A DNA stretch of 64,000 nt, taken from positions 2,976,001-3,040,000 of the forward strand of contig CP064983.1 in the NCBI GenBank assembly GCA_016699635.1. Direction: 5' to 3'. Source of the stretch: Bacteroidota bacterium (GTDB lineage: Bacteria > Bacteroidota > Bacteroidia > AKYH767-A > OLB10). The notes under the pieces were generated by a model, which saw nothing but the letters and a program-made list of their open reading frames with translations, had not been told where the DNA came from and did no database searches. The position numbers and the translations under genes were made by a program. Of the stretch, positions 36,218 to 46,444 are shown piece by piece (within the stretch, counting starts at the first letter, position 1; each line of letters starts with the position of its first letter).

Positions 36218-38285
36218 ATGCAACCACAAAAAGAATTTAAGCCATACATCTCAGCAACAGATTCAATGGCAGAGTTTACACTCAAATCAATTCTGCTTGG
36301 CTCCATGTTTGGAATCATCTTCGGGGCATCAACAGTTTATCTGGCATTAAAAGCAGGGTTGACTGTCTCTGCTTCGATTCCCATTGCTGTTCTTGCAATA
36401 AGTATTGGCCGCAAGTTTTTTAAAACTACTATTCTTGAGAATAATATTATTCAGACAACAGGCTCTGCAGGAGAGTCTATTGCCTCCGGTGTGGTTTTTA
36501 CTTTGCCTGCATTTTTATTTTTATCTGTAAATGAAAGTGGCATCAGTAACGGTATTCAGTATTTTGAATATTGGACAATCTTTACATTAGCTGTTCTGGG
36601 AGGAATGTTGGGAACATTAATGATGATTCCACTACGCAGAAGTTTAATCGTTAAAGAGCATGAAACATTACCTTATCCCGAAGGAACTGCCTGTCTGCCA
36701 GGTTCTTATAGCAGGCGAAAAAGGTGGTGATTTTGCACGCACAGCCTATCTTGGTTTAGGCTTTGCCATGCTTTATGCCATTTTTCAAAAAGTATTTCAT
36801 GTCATTGCAGAAGTACCTGCATTTGTAACTAAACAAACCAACAAATATCTGCCATCGGCTACTGTGAGTGGAGAAATTACTCCCGAATATCTTGGTGTTG
36901 GATATATTATTGGTCCAAAAATAGGAGGGGTGCTTGTTGCCGGTGGTGTGCTAGCATGGCTTGGATTAATTCCTTTGTTAGCAACATTAGTGCCCACTGA
37001 TATGATTGCAGCACAACTTGTGAAATTAGGCTACCTAAAAGATGTTTTAACTGCCGGTGGACCCGGAGGATGGAATCCTGAGACACATACATTTACTGAT
37101 ATGGCCGATGCAATTTATCGTGCTTATGTAAGACAAATTGGTGCAGGTGCTGTGGCAGCAGGAGGATTTATCACACTATTGAAAACAATACCAACAATTA
37201 TTTCTTCTTTTAAAGAAAGCGTAAGCTCGCTGAAAAGTGGAGATAAAGAGCAGAAAGTTTCACGTACTGAAAATGATTTATCATTCAAAACAGTAATTGT
37301 AGGTTCTGTAGTTTTAATTATTCTGATGGCATTATTACCTCAGGTGCCCGGTGAATCGTTCCTGAATAAATTATTGATTGGATTACTAATCGTAGTGTTT
37401 GGATTTTTCTTTGTAACGGTTTCAAGTCGCATTGTTGGTATCATCGGTAGCAGTAATAACCCAATTTCAGGGATGACCATTGCAACCATCATGGGAACAG
37501 CATTAGTGTTTATCGCAATAGGATGGACTGGAAAAGTTTTTGAACCTATGGCACTTGTTGTAGGTGGTTTGGTTTGTATTGCAGCTGCAAATGCCGGTGC
37601 CACTTCACAAGATTTAAAAACAGGTTATATTGTTGGAGCAACACCACGTTATCAGCAAATGGCTTTATTCATTGGTGCTATTGTTTCGTCAGTAGTTATA
37701 GGTTTCACTGTAAAATATCTTGACACGCCTACTGCCGACCTGACTGCACAAGGTATTCATCATGCCATTGGTGAAAAATATGCAGCACCGCAGGCAACAC
37801 TCATGGCAACATTAATCAAAGGACTTTTGAGTTATAATCTCGACTGGCAATTTGTGCTTGTTGGCGTATTTATTGCAATAACTATGGAGTTGTGTGGTGT
37901 TAAAGCTTTGTCGTTTGCCGTTGGAGCTTATTTACCTTTGAGTACAACCTTGCCGATTTTTGCAGGTGGTATGGTAAAAGGTATTGTAGATTGGAATGCA
38001 AAACGTAAACATAAAAAGGCCGAAGGTGATGATGAGTTAGGCAAAGGAAATTTGTTTGCTACAGGTTTGGTTGCCGGTGGTGCATTGGCAGGCGTGGTAG
38101 TAGCATTGCTTTCTGTTGATGAAGGCGTGTATGCCGCTCTTGAAAAAGTTAATATGGAACATAGTATTGCTGCTGTAATCGGTGAAGACGGTTATCAGTT
38201 ATTAGGAGTAGGATTCTTTACCTTTATGTCTGTAATACTTTACCGCATTGCAATTAAACCCGAAAAAAAGACGTTGAATAATTAG
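36218..38285 (+). CDS. OPT-family oligopeptide transporter (one frameshift)
   Basis: A membrane transporter of about 690 residues and many helices of the OPT family, which takes up peptides or metal chelates. Signatures include FGASTVYLALKAGLTVSASIP near the N-terminus, NNIIQTTGSAGESIASGVVFTLPA, LPYPEGTAC, SNNPISGMTIAT and AGATSQDLKTGY. The frame changes at about 36691-36699: one extra base splits the segment after EGTAC and before QVLIAGEKGG. Outside that point the protein is continuous. The substrate is unknown. A thioredoxin-like lipoprotein gene follows 17 bases downstream. Confidence 0.9.
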
Positions 38286-38301
38286 TATAAATCCATTAAA
38301 G

Positions 38302-38820
38302 ATGAAAAGGAATTTAATAGGTGTTGTATTTAGTTTTATTATCCTGACAGGATATGTTTCTTGCTCGCAACCTTCAAAAATTGAACATAAAATAAAATGG
38401 ATGGACTTTGAGTCTGCCGTTGCTGCCTCTCAAAAAAATCCTAAAAAGTTATTTATTGATGTTTATACAGACTGGTGCGGATGGTGTAAAAAAATGGATG
38501 CATCAACATTCATGGATGACTCCGTTGCAGCATTTATAAATGCAAACTATTATCCGGTTAAGTTTAATGCTGAAAGTAAGGATACTATACACTTTTTTGA
38601 TCAGGTATTTGTTTTTGTTCCTGAATATAAAAGTCATGAGCTGGCAATTTCATTGCTTAATCGTCAAATGGGTTATCCATCGTATGCATTTCTTGACGAA
38701 AAATTTGCTGCTATAAAAGTACAGCAAGGCTATATGCCTGTAGAAACTTTAATGCCTTTGTTGAAGTACTATGCACATGATGCCTACAAAACAAAAACGT
38801 TTGAGGAGTTTACGAAATAG
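38302..38820 (+). CDS. Thioredoxin-fold lipoprotein with CGWC motif
   Basis: A 172-residue exported protein. The signal peptide ends in a lipobox-like GYVSC with Cys21. The thioredoxin-like domain has the active-site pair Cys59/Cys62 in DWCGWCKKM, and a cis-Pro region GYPSYAFLD. This matches the thioredoxin_7/DUF255-like group with an internal insertion (about residues 95-115), common in Bacteroidota. A periplasmic reductase or assembly role is likely. It follows the OPT transporter by 17 bases and may be co-expressed. Confidence 0.85.
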   Translation: MKRNLIGVVFSFIILTGYVSCSQPSKIEHKIKWMDFESAVAASQKNPKKLFIDVYTDWCGWCKKMDASTFMDDSVAAFINANYYPVKFNAESKDTIHFFDQVFVFVPEYKSHELAISLLNRQMGYPSYAFLDEKFAAIKVQQGYMPVETLMPLLKYYAHDAYKTKTFEEFTK

Positions 38821-38892
38821 TTAGGCTGAGTTAATTTTAATAAACGAAATTGATTTTTTTGAATTTCGGAAATTAATACCCTAATATTTTCA

Positions 38893-40266
38893 TCATAGAT
38901 TTTGAGCTTTGCTCTTTTGCAAAAGCCACATGCTCAATTCACCCTCCTCAGTTTTATCTATTAAAACATGTTTTGGTGCAGGCAATAGGCAATGCTGAAT
39001 ACCGCCATATCCACCGAGTGAATCCTGATAGGCACCGGTGTGAAAGAAGCCAAGATATAATGGTTCGTCAGGTGTAGGTCGTGGCATAAAAACACGATTT
39101 TTTACCGACTCCATAATATAATAATCTTCACCATCACAAGTTATGCCACCTAAGTTTACACGTTGTTGTTCCTTATCCCAGTGGTTGATGGCAAGCAGAA
39201 TAAATTTTTGTTTGATACCCCATGTGTCAGGTAGTGTAGTGATAAAACTACTGTCAATCATATACCACAACTCTTTGTCGTTTTGTTGTTTAATGCCTGT
39301 GACAGAATATAAAATTGCACCACTTTCACCAACAGTAAAACTGCCAAACTCAGTAAATAAATGTGGTACCGGCACTTTGCGCTGATCGCATGCCGATTTT
39401 ATCTGCATTACAATCTCGTCAGCCATATATTGATAGTCGAAATTAAATTCAAGTTTCGTTTTAATTGGAAACCCACCACCAATATCAAGAGCTGTCAACT
39501 CAGGACAAATCTTTTTAAGGTCTGCATAGAATGCAATGTTTCGCTGAAGTTCATTCCAGTAATATGCAGTATCACGAATGCCTGTATTGATAAAAAAATG
39601 AAGAAGCTTTAGTTCAACATTAGGGTTCTTCTTGATGGTATTCTTGTAAAAGTCAACAATGTCACGTTGCCTGATACCTAAACGTGAAGTGTAAAACTCT
39701 GCATTAGGCTCTTCTTCAGAAGCAATTCTGATTCCGATTTTAAACTTCTTGCCGGGCATTGCCTTCTCGTATTCCTGAAGTTCATCAACATTATCCAGAA
39801 TTGGAATCACATTGGTAAAACCATCTTTAATAAGATTAACAATACCTTCAATATAACCTTCGCGTTTAAAACCATTGCAAAGAATATAAATGTCCTTGTT
39901 TATTTTCTGCGACTCATAGAGCGACCTGATAATAGGAATATCAAAAGCCGAACTTGTTTCAATATGAATATCGTTTTTCAGTGCTTCCTCCATCACGAAC
40001 TGAAAGTGCGAACTTTTTGTGCAATAACAGTAGTAATAACTTCCTTTATAGTCAACTTTTGCCATAGCAACTTTAAAAAGTCGTTTGGCTTTTTGAATTT
40101 GTGAGCTAATCTTAGGCAGATAGGTTATTTTCAACGGTGTGCCATATTGTTTTATCACATCCATCAGGTTTATACCATTAAAATGGAGTGAATCGTCAAT
40201 AACTTCAAAACCTTCTTGTGGAAAGTCGTAACTTTGTTGAATCAGGTCAATGTAACGGTTCTTCAT
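38893..40266 (-). CDS. speA: Arginine decarboxylase (PLP, alanine-racemase fold)
   Basis: A 457-residue PLP enzyme of the fold-III arginine/ornithine/diaminopimelate decarboxylase class, close to the shorter SpeA group of Bacteroidota. It carries the PLP lysine in YCYCTKSSHF, the glycine loop LDIGGGFP and TEFGSFTVGESGA. The C-terminal active-site Cys/Asp region is VNLGGITCDGEDYY. It makes agmatine for polyamine synthesis. The ATG at 40266 is preferred over a TTG two codons upstream. It is divergent from an arginase-family gene, so both draw on arginine. Confidence 0.85.
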   Translation of the reverse strand: MKNRYIDLIQQSYDFPQEGFEVIDDSLHFNGINLMDVIKQYGTPLKITYLPKISSQIQKAKRLFKVAMAKVDYKGSYYYCYCTKSSHFQFVMEEALKNDIHIETSSAFDIPIIRSLYESQKINKDIYILCNGFKREGYIEGIVNLIKDGFTNVIPILDNVDELQEYEKAMPGKKFKIGIRIASEEEPNAEFYTSRLGIRQRDIVDFYKNTIKKNPNVELKLLHFFINTGIRDTAYYWNELQRNIAFYADLKKICPELTALDIGGGFPIKTKLEFNFDYQYMADEIVMQIKSACDQRKVPVPHLFTEFGSFTVGESGAILYSVTGIKQQNDKELWYMIDSSFITTLPDTWGIKQKFILLAINHWDKEQQRVNLGGITCDGEDYYIMESVKNRVFMPRPTPDEPLYLGFFHTGAYQDSLGGYGGIQHCLLPAPKHVLIDKTEEGELSMWLLQKSKAQNL

Positions 40267-40283
40267 TTGCAATACGAAAGGCT

Positions 40284-40291
40284 TATTTTTG
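40284..40291 (+). promoter_or_regulatory. -7 element upstream of the arginase-family gene
   Basis: TATTTTTG fits TAnnTTTG. TTTG occurs 14 bases upstream (40266-40269), shorter than the usual spacing. It lies 55 bases before the arginase ATG, in the 79-base region shared with speA. Confidence 0.45.
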
Positions 40292-40345
40292 TGCCTTGCG
40301 AATGTAAAAATAACCTGAATAAAAAATAACGATGTTAAAAAATTT

Positions 40346-41293
40346 ATGGCAAGTAAAATAAAATTTATTGAAGTTAAATCAGAAATTGGTGCCGGTACCA
40401 GAGGTGCAAGCCTTGGTGTTGATGCAATAAAAATTGCAGCCTTAGACTATGGCAGTGCACTTTTCAACAGGATAGAAAGTGTAGAAATCAAGACTGAAAA
40501 CCAATTACTCTTCGAGACAGCGGGTACTCCTTATGCAAAACGTATAAAAGGCATTGTTGCTATTTATGAACGTGTGGCAAAGGCCGTTTCTGAAACATTA
40601 AAAAATAAAGATTTCCCGATTGTGTTAGCCGGAGACCATAGCACTGCCGGTGGTACCGTTGCAGGCATTAAAATGACTTATCCAAAGTCGAAGCTGGGTG
40701 TAATCTGGATTGATGCCCATGCCGACCTTCACTCTCCATATACTACCCCAACAGGAAATGTACATGGAATGCCTATGGCAGCAAATCTTGGTGAGGATAA
40801 TCTTGCAAACAAAATCAATAAACCCGATAAAGAAACTGTTGACCTTTGGACAAAGTTGAAGAAGATAGGAGGGATGTCGCCTAAGATTACCTATAAAGAT
40901 ATAGTCTATATTGCTGTAAGAGATATTGAACCTCAGGAGGCATATCTTTTGAAAAAACATAATGTAAAAATGATTTCTGCTGCTGAAGTAAAGCGTATAG
41001 CAGTAGAGAAAATTGTCCGTACTGCATTGGCACATCTCTCGCATTGCACTCACATCTATGTTTCGTTTGATGTGGATAGCATGGATAGCTCTATCTCAAA
41101 AGGCACAGGTACTCCTGTACGAAATGGAATTACAGAGCGTGATGCAGGAAAACTATGTGTAAGGTTGGTGCAAAATGAAAAAGTGTGTTGTTTCGAAATT
41201 TGCGAAGTCAATCCAACACTTGATAAAGAAAATCTGATGGCTGAAAATACTTTCGAAATTTTACAGCGTGTAGTAAATCAGATCAATCATTGA
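40346..41293 (+). CDS. Arginase/agmatinase-family ureohydrolase
   Basis: A 315-residue binuclear manganese hydrolase. All metal-binding motifs are present: AGDHSTAGG, IDAHADLH, the substrate loop GNVHGMP, and SFDVDSMDSS. The C-terminal Glu is in FEICEVNP. The NVHGMP loop and the overall form match bacterial arginase, which makes ornithine and urea. Agmatinase is an alternative given the adjacent arginine decarboxylase. The gene is divergent from speA. Confidence 0.88.
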   Translation: MASKIKFIEVKSEIGAGTRGASLGVDAIKIAALDYGSALFNRIESVEIKTENQLLFETAGTPYAKRIKGIVAIYERVAKAVSETLKNKDFPIVLAGDHSTAGGTVAGIKMTYPKSKLGVIWIDAHADLHSPYTTPTGNVHGMPMAANLGEDNLANKINKPDKETVDLWTKLKKIGGMSPKITYKDIVYIAVRDIEPQEAYLLKKHNVKMISAAEVKRIAVEKIVRTALAHLSHCTHIYVSFDVDSMDSSISKGTGTPVRNGITERDAGKLCVRLVQNEKVCCFEICEVNPTLDKENLMAENTFEILQRVVNQINH

Positions 41294-41302
41294 TGATTTT
41301 CA

Positions 41303-41956
41303 ATGCAACCTGCCGTGACTGAAAATTACAAAAAGAATATTCTCGCCAATCTGCCGGAAGGATATTATCCTTTAATGGAAAAATTTTACACCATTCAGGG
41401 CGAAGGCTATCATACCGGTAAACCTGCTTTTTTTATCAGACTTGCAGGCTGTGATGTGGGTTGTGTTTGGTGTGATGTTAAAGAATCATGGGAGGCTTCA
41501 ACATCAAATCTGATTTCTGTTGATAATCTGTTGAAAGCTGTGGCAGAAAGTAAAACGCCTAATGTTGTTATTACAGGAGGCGAGCCGGCAGCATATAATC
41601 TAACCAAACTTACCGATGCACTATCCAAGAAAGGATATAAAGTGTGGCTTGAAACATCAGGTGCTTATCCAATTCAGGGTACCTTTGACTGGATTTGTGT
41701 TTCGCCTAAAAAATTTAAAGCACCGTTGGAATCTGTTTTACAAAAAGCAAATGAACTGAAGGTTGTTATTTTTAATGAGTCGGATTTTAAATGGGCTGAA
41801 GAAAATGCACGTAAAGCCTCTGATGTTGCAAAACTTTTTCTACAACCTGAATACAGTAGGTTTGATAGAGTTATTCCGATAATGATTGATTACATAAAGA
41901 GAAATCCTCAGTGGTCAATTTCACTACAAACGCATAAGTACCTAAACATCCCATAA
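41303..41956 (+). CDS. queE: 7-carboxy-7-deazaguanine synthase
   Basis: A 217-residue radical SAM enzyme of queuosine precursor synthesis, converting carboxytetrahydropterin to 7-carboxy-7-deazaguanine. The iron-sulfur Cys residues are Cys50, Cys54 and Cys57 in AGCDVGCVWCD. The preceding FYTIQGEGYHTGKPAFFIRL is diagnostic. VITGGEPAAY supplies the SAM-binding glycine motif. It lies 10 bases after the arginase stop and seven bases before aroQ, suggesting one transcript. No other que gene is nearby. Confidence 0.93.
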   Translation: MQPAVTENYKKNILANLPEGYYPLMEKFYTIQGEGYHTGKPAFFIRLAGCDVGCVWCDVKESWEASTSNLISVDNLLKAVAESKTPNVVITGGEPAAYNLTKLTDALSKKGYKVWLETSGAYPIQGTFDWICVSPKKFKAPLESVLQKANELKVVIFNESDFKWAEENARKASDVAKLFLQPEYSRFDRVIPIMIDYIKRNPQWSISLQTHKYLNIP

Positions 41957-41962
41957 TTTTTT

Positions 41963-42388
41963 ATGGCAAAAAGAATTGTAATCATCAACGGCCCTAACCT
42001 GAATCTTCTTGGCAAACGTGAGCCCGAAATTTATGGTCATCAGACATTTGATGATTTTGCAATAACATTAAAAAAAGAATTTCCTGAACACAATATTCAA
42101 ATATTTCAGAGTAATGTTGAAGGTGAAATTATTAACCTTTTGCATAACGAAGGATTTAAAGCCGATGGTATCATCATCAATGCAGGAGGTTATACACATA
42201 CAAGTGTTGCCATAGCAGATGCGATTGCGGCAATACCGTCACCGGTGGTTGAAGTGCATATTTCCAATATTCATTCACGCGAAGAGTACAGACATAAAAG
42301 TCTGCTTGCTGCCAATTGTAAAGGTGTAATCACAGGATTTGGATTAAATTCCTACCGTCTTGCACTGCTTGCATTGCTAAACTCCTGA
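41963..42388 (+). CDS. aroQ: Type II 3-dehydroquinate dehydratase
   Basis: A 141-residue shikimate-pathway enzyme that converts 3-dehydroquinate to 3-dehydroshikimate, active as a dodecamer. Motifs are IINGPNLNLLGKREPEIYG with catalytic Tyr24, the NAGGYTHTSVAI substrate loop, and VEVHISNIHSREEYR with the catalytic His. Full length and intact. Follows queE closely. Confidence 0.97.
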   Translation: MAKRIVIINGPNLNLLGKREPEIYGHQTFDDFAITLKKEFPEHNIQIFQSNVEGEIINLLHNEGFKADGIIINAGGYTHTSVAIADAIAAIPSPVVEVHISNIHSREEYRHKSLLAANCKGVITGFGLNSYRLALLALLNS

Positions 42389-42403
42389 CTTAAGAAGAGC
42401 AGG

Positions 42404-42745
42404 ATGGAAATGGAACAACTTTCTAATCAGAATTTTCAGCAACGTAACTTAATTGAACAAACAGTTGTGCAATTAAACAAAGATTTAATTCCTTGTGGAT
42501 TTACTGTTGCATGGAGTGGCGATACTTTTTCAGCTTATCAGGATATTATAATGCAATTAGAAGTAATTATCCGTCAGTTGGCAAAATCAGGCTCTTCAAC
42601 TTTAAATGCATGGCTTTATAGAGTTGACATTCCTGAGAAAACATTAAAGAAAGTTTTAAATAAACAGGATAATCAGCAAGCACTAGCACAGGCCATACTT
42701 GAAAGAACGTTTATTAAAATTATGTTCAGGAATAGTTATCGTTAA
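42404..42745 (+). CDS. Small conserved protein of unknown function
   Basis: A 113-residue cytosolic, helix-rich protein without signal peptide or membrane segment. Notable segments are LIPCGFTVAWSG and LNAWLYRVDIPEKTLKK. The length, composition and position 16 bases after aroQ support a real gene. I do not recognise a family with a defined role. No catalytic motif is apparent. A second in-frame ATG two codons in (MEMEQ) is an equally good start. Confidence 0.65.
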   Translation: MEMEQLSNQNFQQRNLIEQTVVQLNKDLIPCGFTVAWSGDTFSAYQDIIMQLEVIIRQLAKSGSSTLNAWLYRVDIPEKTLKKVLNKQDNQQALAQAILERTFIKIMFRNSYR

Positions 42746-42755
42746 GCCTTTGAGT

Positions 42756-42791
42756 TTGGAAAGTTTAGAAAGTTGCAAAGTTTGAAAGTTG
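42756..42791 (+). repeat. Dispersed intergenic repeat, copy A
   Basis: A GTTTGGAAAG/GTTTAGAAAGTTG-rich 36-base element just downstream of a gene end. About 30 of 36 positions match the reverse complement of copy B at 46571-46607. The two copies form an inverted pair around the segment with the two propeller genes. Confidence 0.6.
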
Positions 42792-42890
42792 TTGAATTGT
42801 TTTTGAAAATATTTTTTAGTTCAGAAAGGCTATCCTTTTAGTAGAACTATAAAATAAGATTTACATAGAATACCATGAGTTCAACTTTTT

Positions 42891-43030
42891 CTTTGCGCTC
42901 TTTGCGTGTTATATTCTTTGCGGTCTTTGCGTGTTACATTCTTAGTGGTCTCTGCGTGTTACATTCTTTGCAGTCTTTGCGTGTTACATTCTTTGCAGTC
43001 TTTGCGTGTTACATTCTTTGCAGTCTTTGC
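42891..43030 (+). repeat. 25-bp tandem repeat array, five full units plus a partial
   Basis: Units begin GTGTTACATT and end CAGTCTTTGC, starting at 42906, 42931, 42956, 42981 and 43006, exactly 25 bases apart. Units three to five are identical; units one and two carry substitutions. A 15-base partial (CTTTGCGCTCTTTGC) precedes at 42891. Every unit carries two CTTTGC-type words (one degraded in unit two). There are no spacers, so it is not CRISPR. Confidence 0.92.
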
Positions 43031-43181
43031 GAGGTTCTTTTTTCTTTAGAAAGTATCTCACGACAGATGGCATTCAAAAACACTTTGTAACATTAATTTC
43101 TGTTTATCGTATTAACATATCATTGAAAGTGGTGTCAACTGCATACAATACAAATATGAAAAAGAACTTTACAATTAACTT

Positions 43182-44690
43182 ATGAAGCCCATTCTATTAG
43201 CTATCCTCAGTCTTGCTTTTGTAACAACTGTTTATGCCCAACCTGCCGGAACCCGAACTATAACAATAGACGATTGCAACTATCCCATATTAGGCATTGA
43301 AACTAATCATGCCTCTGATAAAATAGTTTTAACCGCCTCGCAAGGACGTATCTTTTTTATTAACGTAAGCGATGTTGAAGCCAACACAGAGGTAAACCCT
43401 GTTTGGAAAAATTTAAACCTTTCCGGGCTAAACAATGGTGGTAAACCTCAATTTAGCGAGAACGACCAATATATATTATTGCAGGAATCGTCAGCTTTAA
43501 AAACTGCAATTACCTCAAGAAAGGTAAAAGATATAAAATATTATATTTTAAATGCCGCTGACGGAAAAGTTGTTTCTGAAGGAAACAATGTAAACTCAGT
43601 ACAGTTTTTAAGCAACAGCACACAAATTTTAATAGCATCAAATGATGGCATTATGGTGAAAGACTTTTTATCAAACAAAGTAATAGCTCAATTAGAAGTA
43701 GATAATTGCGAAATGGCAGCCATCAGCCACGACAATAAATTAATTGCACTTTCTTTTGATCCCGATAAAGCTGACTTTAAAGAAGTAGAATCTATTGGTA
43801 AAAATAAAAGTGAGTTAAAAACGTAAGAAAGAACAAGCGACTAATCAGCTTTTACAGCTACCCCGATTTAAAGAAACTTTATAACTCAAAAGAAGAAATA
43901 GACATTGTTTATTCTATTAAATTCAGCAGAGATGATAAGCAAACTTATTTACTCGCATAACGTAGTAGCTGAACGCATTGGTACAGCAGGTTTAAATGGC
44001 ATATCAATGGCTGCTGCCGATAATAGAAGACAAACTAATATTCAGGTTTTAGATGCAAGCAATGGTAACTTAGTTAAAGAAATTTATCATGCAACTGCCG
44101 AACCTGATGCCGATTACAAGTTTAGTACTTACTCTAATTATTTCGGATATTCAGACAATGACGGATTTATTGGATGGAAGCGTAAACTCGTATTAATTGA
44201 TAATAACGATCATAAAAACAAAGTTGGGCAATACCGTTACCAAGGCAGGAGAGGAAGCTCAAATATTTTTCCTATTTATTTTTCCTTTAATAAAACAAAA
44301 CCTGTAGCCTACTTATCCAATGGCACAAAGCTGATAGAATGGAATTATGAAACCTTAAAAGAATATACTGATTATATTGAAGGACAAGATAACGACTCCT
44401 TACAATCAAAAGCAATTAGTCAGCTTAATGCCGACTTAGAAAATCCGGAGAGTGATTTGTCAAAAAATATAGTAAAGCAGAACATAAAAGGTATATACTT
44501 ATTTGATTTAACTGTTCAGAAAAAAGGACAGATAGTTACCATCTTTGCTGAATCGGATGATAAAACTGACATCCCTCATCAAAATGCTTTAAAAGATTTG
44601 TTACTCAAATATAAATTTAAAGACATTGTTGTTTCTCCAAATCAACGACTGAAATTCAGATACACCTTTAGTATTGAAAATAACATATAA
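43182..44690 (+). CDS. Secreted propeller-like protein of unknown function (two frameshifts)
   Basis: A predicted exported protein of about 500 residues with a signal peptide (ending VYAQ). The N-terminal half has repeated short strands typical of beta-propellers (KIVLTASQGRIFFI, QYILLQESS, TQILIASNDG, NKLIALSFD). The C-terminal 90 residues (KGIYLFDLTVQKKGQIVTIFAES) resemble a TonB-C-like fold weakly. Two compensating frame changes occur: one A lost at the run 43817-43821 and one base gained near 43951-43957. The intervening 40 codons read well in the shifted frame. It lies 41 bases upstream of another propeller gene. I do not know the function. Confidence 0.6.
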
Positions 44691-44731
44691 CAAAAAGATA
44701 AATTTTAATTAATTAAAACAAACAATAAAAA

Positions 44732-46423
44732 ATGAAAAATCTAATTTTAACCGGTCTGACAATAGGTCTGACCTGTATGATGAGCTACGCTCAGAAATAC
44801 GATGAAATGAAAACCACGTGGGAGATAGAAACCACACATCCGTTTACAGAAACCGGATTGAGCGAAAAGAAAGAAATCGTACATGGTAGCAATGAAAAAA
44901 AGTATACCATGGTTTCCGCTGTTGACGGTAAAGTAAAATGGAGTAAAAAGTTTAAAGAAATTGATGAGCAAATTGGGAAAGTAGATTTACAAATTCCAAT
45001 GTACGAATCGAATGCAGTGTTTTTATTTGATAAAAAAGCAGGTAAAGACCAAATGGTGGTGGTTGACATGGAAACAGGTACTAAACTTTGGAGTACCAAT
45101 AAATATCAAGGCATTGACGATCCGGATGAGGTTATTTACATTGCATAATTAAATGCTTATGCTATTGTAACCAAAACAAATTTAACCATGGTAAAAGCCA
45201 GAACTGGAGAGGAACTTTGGTCAACAGTTAAATTTAGTACACCGGTTGGTAAATACTTTTATGATGAAAAAGAAAATGCAATTGTCATCATTAGCATGCC
45301 CAGAAATGCATGGCAGGCCATGTTTAAAGGTTTTAGAAATCAGATTCTGAAAATCAACGCTAAGAATGGTGATATTTTATGGGAGCAAACCTTTGTTGGA
45401 ATAGTAGAAAGAAAAGTCGTTACCCGCGAATCTGTTGCTAAAATATTTTTAAGAGACGATAAGTTGTTTTTACAATTAAATGGCTTGCAGGTTTATGAAT
45501 ATAAAACAGGAAGTCCAATTTGGGCAGCAGCTTACGATGTAACTTTTGCAAGAGAATTAGTGAGGCCCAAAGTATATGGCCAGGTTGTAAAATATGGTGT
45601 TTATGATGCCATTGCACAACCATTGTATGACGGAGAGTACGTATATATTTTAGATGTAAAGAGCAGAAAAAGTCAGTATTTAAAGAAATACGAAATCAAC
45701 TCAGGTAAACTTGTTTGGTCTTCTCCTGAAATTAAAGATGCAAGAGTTATTCCGGGCTTGTATAAAATTGACGATAGAATAATTGTGCAAATTGGAGGCG
45801 CTGTTGAAGTGCAGGCTATATCAAAAGAAACTTATGGTAACGGCTATGTACAATGGACACAATATTACAGAACTGTAAAATATCAGAATGTAAAGCCTTA
45901 TGAAGTGCAGGCGTTTAGTACTTCAGATGGTACAAAATCTTGGGACTCTGAGCGCTTTAGGAAAGGAATTACAAATATATTCCCAAGCGGCAATAACATT
46001 GTAGTGTCAAGTGGTAAGGCATTATACTCTTTAGATTACAAAACAGGCAAAGAGGCCTACGAAATTCCTTTAGGTGATGATGATATTGGCTTGGCAGAAA
46101 AAATTGTAAATCCAACTGAATTAGGTGATAATATTAGTAAAGACAATGTAATTGTTTTGGGAGAGAAAGGCGTTTCTTCTCATAACATTGCTACTGGTGC
46201 AAAAGTGTGGGCAGTAAAAACCAAAAAAGGAGAGTTTTCAGGAATTTTCGGAGAAAATATTTTCTTTGATACAGAGAAAGGCGATTATTTTTCTATTGAT
46301 GCCAATTCCGGTAAAGCAAAATTCTTCGACTCACGCAAAAATTCAAAATCTATTGTTTCTTTAGATGGAAAAAGCATTTATGTGTTTGAAGGAAAGAAAA
46401 TCCTGAAAGTATCTACTGAATAA
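44732..46423 (+). CDS. PQQ-like beta-propeller secreted protein with internal stop
   Basis: An exported protein of about 560 residues with a signal peptide (ending SYAQ) and PQQ/quinoprotein-type repeats. Typical blades are AVDGKVKWSKKF, METGTKLWST, RTGEELWSTV, KNGDILWEQTF, NSGKLVWSSPE and ATGAKVWAVK. An in-frame TAA at 45146-45148 (after DEVIYIA) interrupts it, but the same frame continues without a gap (LNAYAIVTKTN) to 46423. Either a base error or a real truncation explains it. Such propellers in Bacteroidota often have no enzymatic role. It ends before a good terminator. Confidence 0.75.
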
Positions 46424-46444
46424 AGAAAGTTTTAAATTATTTAT

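Larger units (their letters stand above)
42746..43181. other. 436-base intergenic region with repeats
   Basis: No gene is supported here. It contains dispersed repeat A (42756-42791) and the 25-bp tandem array (42891-43030). A 71-codon frame over the array (42875-43090) only reflects the repeat. The last 90 bases before 43182 are AT-rich; no TAnnTTTG box is convincing. Confidence 0.7.

Noticed and set aside
40625..41053. 142-codon antisense frame inside the arginase gene
   Set aside because: Lies wholly opposite a conserved gene; Cys/Ile/Phe-rich shadow with no domain.
42891..43030. Possible CRISPR array
   Set aside because: Units are directly adjacent with no unique spacers and no cas genes are in the window.
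42875..43090. 71-codon open frame over the tandem array
   Set aside because: Its repeated residues only mirror the 25-bp repeat; 25 is not a multiple of three, composition is atypical and no start context is seen.
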